A DNA stretch of 9,632 bases, taken from NCBI GenBank assembly GCA_964461295.1, contig CAYWTX010000490.1:1-9632 (forward strand). The letters run 5' to 3'. The notes under the pieces were generated by a model that was not told the origin of the DNA, did no database searches, and saw nothing but the letters and a program-made list of their open reading frames with translations. Source of the stretch: CAYWTX01 sp964461295. Lineage in GTDB: Bacteria > Planctomycetota > Phycisphaerae > SM23-33. The number at the start of each line of letters is the position of its first letter. Position 1 is the stretch's first letter. Of the stretch, positions 7,905 to 9,632 are shown piece by piece. Made by a program: the position numbers and the translations under genes.

Positions 7905-7943
7905 GGGGAACGACGCGCCTCTCTCCCATAAGCGACCCTCCAC

Positions 7944-7978
7944 CATTCAGCATCTTTCATTGAGCACTTGGCACTGCA
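7944..7978. repeat. Degenerate heptanucleotide array (five units)
   Basis: Five consecutive 7-nt units each begin with CA: CATTCAG, CATCTTT, CATTGAG, CACTTGG, CACTGCA, followed by ATCC. Four of the five fit CAYT-NNN. This resembles short tandem heptamer arrays found between genes in some bacteria, here well decayed. Confidence 0.4.
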
Positions 7979-8065
7979 ATCCCCCCTTGTACGTCCTGAA
8001 AGCCGCATCGAGCTAGCCCGTTTGCCTTCCATGACGCCTCCCTCAGAAGTCGCCACAACCGCGAC

Positions 8066-8079
8066 GTTCGACTACGAAC
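8066..8079. repeat. Probable relic of a REP arm
   Basis: GACTACGAAC at 8070-8079 is identical to the outer 10 nt of the right arms of both REPIN-like copies. Together with the preceding CCGCGACG it looks like an arm that has lost its GGCGG stem. GTTCG/CGAAC (8066-8070 and 8075-8079) also forms a small hairpin with loop ACTA. A 10-mer match is unlikely but possible by chance. Confidence 0.35.
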
Positions 8080-8107
8080 AGCACTTCGCCAGTTCGCGAA
8101 CTTTCTT

Positions 8108-8191
8108 CCGCCCCTTCGGGGCTCTATGCTTAATTGCTTGTATACCGGGGGCTTACGCCCCCGGCCAAATCCTGACCGCCCCTTCGGGGCG
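8108..8191. repeat. Cluster of three hairpins with a repeated 15-mer
   Basis: Hairpin A: GCCCC 8110-8114 / GGGGC 8118-8122, loop TTC. Hairpin B: CCGGGGGC 8145-8152 / GCCCCCGG 8157-8164, loop TTAC, a perfect 8-bp stem. Hairpin C: CGCCCC 8177-8182 / GGGGCG 8186-8191, loop TTC. A and C share the identical 15-mer CCGCCCCTTCGGGGC (8108-8122 and 8176-8190), 68 bp apart. They begin about 40 bp beyond the glycoside hydrolase stop codon. No T-tract is present on either strand, so an intergenic palindromic repeat unit is likelier than a simple terminator. Confidence 0.65.
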
Positions 8192-8231
8192 AAGAGGGGT
8201 GGAACTGCTTGCGCAATTCTTTCACAAGCTC

Positions 8232-9632
8232 TCAATACTTCACGGTCGTGGCGGGGCGGTGCAGGTAGCCCTGGACGAACCCCGCCGTGTCCCGGTCTTC
8301 CCACTTGCCCTTCATCGTGCCGGCGAAGCGGTCGCCGTCGCGGGTCATTTCGATGGCGTACTCGCCGGTCCCCGCCTCCCGCGTGAGCAGCGTGGGGACC
8401 AGGCGGATTCGCACGGTCAGGCGGGCCTTGTCGTTGTCGCCCTCGGCCGCCCGCACCTCGCCCCGGATGCCGTTGCCGTACACCTGCGCGTCCCACTTGC
8501 CTTCGCGGCAGACCAGGCCGATGCGCATAGGGCTGCTGCCCAGGCGGAGGCTTCCCTTGCCGTCGGGCTGGGCGGGCGGCAGCTTGGTCTCGTTGACGAC
8601 GGCGGCCGACAGCGTCAGGAAGACCTGCCCGTGGACGGGCTTGTCGTGCCTGGCGATGGGCGGGCGGTCGGCGTTGGCGGCCACGTAAGCCGACCTCACG
8701 TTGCCGGGCCGGACGATCTCCACGCTGCGCATCTGCGGGCCCTTGCCGCTCCAGAGGCCGTCGCCGCCACCGTGCCAGCGGTACTTGGTCAGGCCGACGA
8801 TGCCCGGATGGGCGAAGGCCCGGTCCATCGCCTGGCGGATTCGGACGGCCTGGCGCTGGGCCGGCGTGTACCCGCCGGGCGGCTCGATGGGGTCGCGCAC
8901 GATCAGGTACGAGTCCGTCGTCAGGCTGTACTCGCCGTTGAGCACGGGCCGGCCGGAATAGCGGTGGAACTCCGTGTAGGTGTCGTTGAACTCGGCGTGG
9001 TAGCAGTTGCGGCTGGCGATATCGACCCACTTGGCCTCGACGGCCAGCACGTTGGGGTGCGGCGTGCCGCCCCATCGCATGCCGAGGATCATGTGGTTGG
9101 GGTCGTACTTGCGGATCGCCTTCACGCAGATGGCGAAGTACTCCTCGAGCCAGAGCCGCACGAAGTCCCAGTGGTCCTTCACGTAGGCGTCGGAGCACAG
9201 GACGATCTCGTTGGCGGTGAGCTTGCGGATGTCCTGGCGCGTCGTCAGGGCGACGCCCCACGCCTTGCCGACGGCCTCTGCCTTGCCGTCGTGGCGGGCC
9301 AGCACGAACTCCCAGGCCTTCTTGTACGCCGCCCGATCCTCCTGGAGGCTCAGGCAGTACTGGAGCAGCCCCAGGCCGCGGGTGTTGAGCTGCGGCTCGG
9401 CCGGCAGGAGGAGGCGGTCCTCAGGCAGCGGCCCGCCGGGGCGGTAGGCGGGGCTGTTGGCGACGATCCGCTGGCCGGGGCCGAGCATCTCCATGAAGCC
9501 CGTCTCGTTTTCGAGGTAATAGCCGATGCACATGCGGTTGTCGCGGTTGGGCGGGCAGATCGCCTTGCATCGCTCGTCGTAGGCCCTCCGCCACGCCTCG
9601 TCGAACACGTCCGGGAACCGCCGAGCGAGGCT
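8232..9632 (-). CDS. Glycoside hydrolase, clan GH-A (agarase/beta-galactosidase-like), N-terminus beyond window
   Basis: 466 residues are visible, and the frame runs off the right edge in the middle of a conserved stretch (LARRFPDVFDEAWRRAYDERC), so the start lies outside. GYYLENE (Glu43 of the visible part) fits the acid/base Asn-Glu after strand 4 of clan GH-A barrels such as GH42 and GH50. KYDPNHMILGMRW follows, then VDIASRNCYHAEF, and VLNGEY (Glu234) fits the nucleophile after strand 7. Between the two Glu lies an extended insert. After about residue 300 a C-terminal domain rich in strands (GEYAIEMTRDGDRFAGTMKGKW) resembles small beta domains appended to planctomycete carbohydrate enzymes. 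A role in polysaccharide or galactoside breakdown is likely; the substrate and exact family cannot be fixed without the rest. It is convergent with the secreted-protein gene. Confidence 0.8.
   Translation of the reverse strand, partial: SLARRFPDVFDEAWRRAYDERCKAICPPNRDNRMCIGYYLENETGFMEMLGPGQRIVANSPAYRPGGPLPEDRLLLPAEPQLNTRGLGLLQYCLSLQEDRAAYKKAWEFVLARHDGKAEAVGKAWGVALTTRQDIRKLTANEIVLCSDAYVKDHWDFVRLWLEEYFAICVKAIRKYDPNHMILGMRWGGTPHPNVLAVEAKWVDIASRNCYHAEFNDTYTEFHRYSGRPVLNGEYSLTTDSYLIVRDPIEPPGGYTPAQRQAVRIRQAMDRAFAHPGIVGLTKYRWHGGGDGLWSGKGPQMRSVEIVRPGNVRSAYVAANADRPPIARHDKPVHGQVFLTLSAAVVNETKLPPAQPDGKGSLRLGSSPMRIGLVCREGKWDAQVYGNGIRGEVRAAEGDNDKARLTVRIRLVPTLLTREAGTGEYAIEMTRDGDRFAGTMKGKWEDRDTAGFVQGYLHRPATTVKY

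Larger units (their letters stand above)
7806..8231. other. Gene-free, repeat-dense intergenic region
   Basis: 426 bp between the convergent ends of the secreted-protein gene (plus) and the glycoside hydrolase (minus). It holds a REPIN-like element (7827-7904), a degenerate 7-nt-period array (7944-7978), a likely REP relic (8066-8079), a 12-bp perfect palindrome AGTTCGCGAACT (8091-8102) and three hairpins (8110-8191). Open frames crossing it run through the repeats and lack family resemblance. No promoter is expected between two convergent 3' ends; the region looks like an accumulation site for palindromic repeats, perhaps also ending transcription from both sides. Confidence 0.7.

Noticed and set aside
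7664..8056. Minus-strand frame with a good-looking GGGAGG before an ATG at 8033
   Set aside because: It reads through the heptamer array and the REPIN (giving VVPPSGG) and then antisense to the secreted-protein gene; not a plausible protein.

Overview
The window is GC-rich bacterial chromosome. It most likely comes from a planctomycete or a close relative, possibly Phycisphaerae-like, though no rRNA or other phylogenetic marker settles this. The clues are: dispersed GTAG-footed palindromic repeats of a kind I associate with planctomycete intergenic DNA; a secreted protein ending in a degenerate repeat segment (LDAPTFARREAATKAL, then LTGKDFGPDAAAWQKW) of a type common in planctomycete exported proteins; a sigma-54 two-component pair; and a large agarase/beta-galactosidase-like glycoside hydrolase. 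No tRNA, rRNA, CRISPR array or complete transposon is visible.

Layout. Positions 1-280 are non-coding: a palindrome, a G-run/C-run hairpin, and a two-tier stem-loop next to the rpsO start. rpsO (281-550) and pnp (721-2946) form the conserved ribosomal protein S15 / polynucleotide phosphorylase pair. The PNPase has all its domains plus a Gly/Arg-rich tail. A cold-shock-domain protein (3091-3327) follows on the same strand, so this part is an RNA-metabolism block. Next come a sensor-poor, membrane-anchored histidine kinase (3439-4290) and an NtrC-family sigma-54 response regulator (5032-6414). They are probably partners, but they are separated by a decayed MNT/HEPN toxin-antitoxin pair: an MNT nucleotidyltransferase with a Gly in place of the first catalytic Asp (4514-4843), overlapping by ATGA with a 55-codon HEPN stub (4840-5007).

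Downstream, a secreted protein of unknown function (6603-7805) sits between two 78-bp REPIN-like inverted repeats (6486-6563 and 7827-7904). Positions 7806-8231 hold no gene but are dense in repeats: the second REPIN, a 7-nt-period array, a likely REP relic, and three strong hairpins, two of which share an identical 15-mer. The window ends in the 3' part of a minus-strand glycoside hydrolase (8232-9632), whose N-terminus lies beyond the edge.

The most interesting observations are the eroded MNT/HEPN pair inside a two-component locus, the REPIN pair bracketing the secreted-protein gene, the structured rpsO leader as a candidate S15 autoregulatory element, and the RGG-like tail on PNPase. I found no clearly new multi-gene system.
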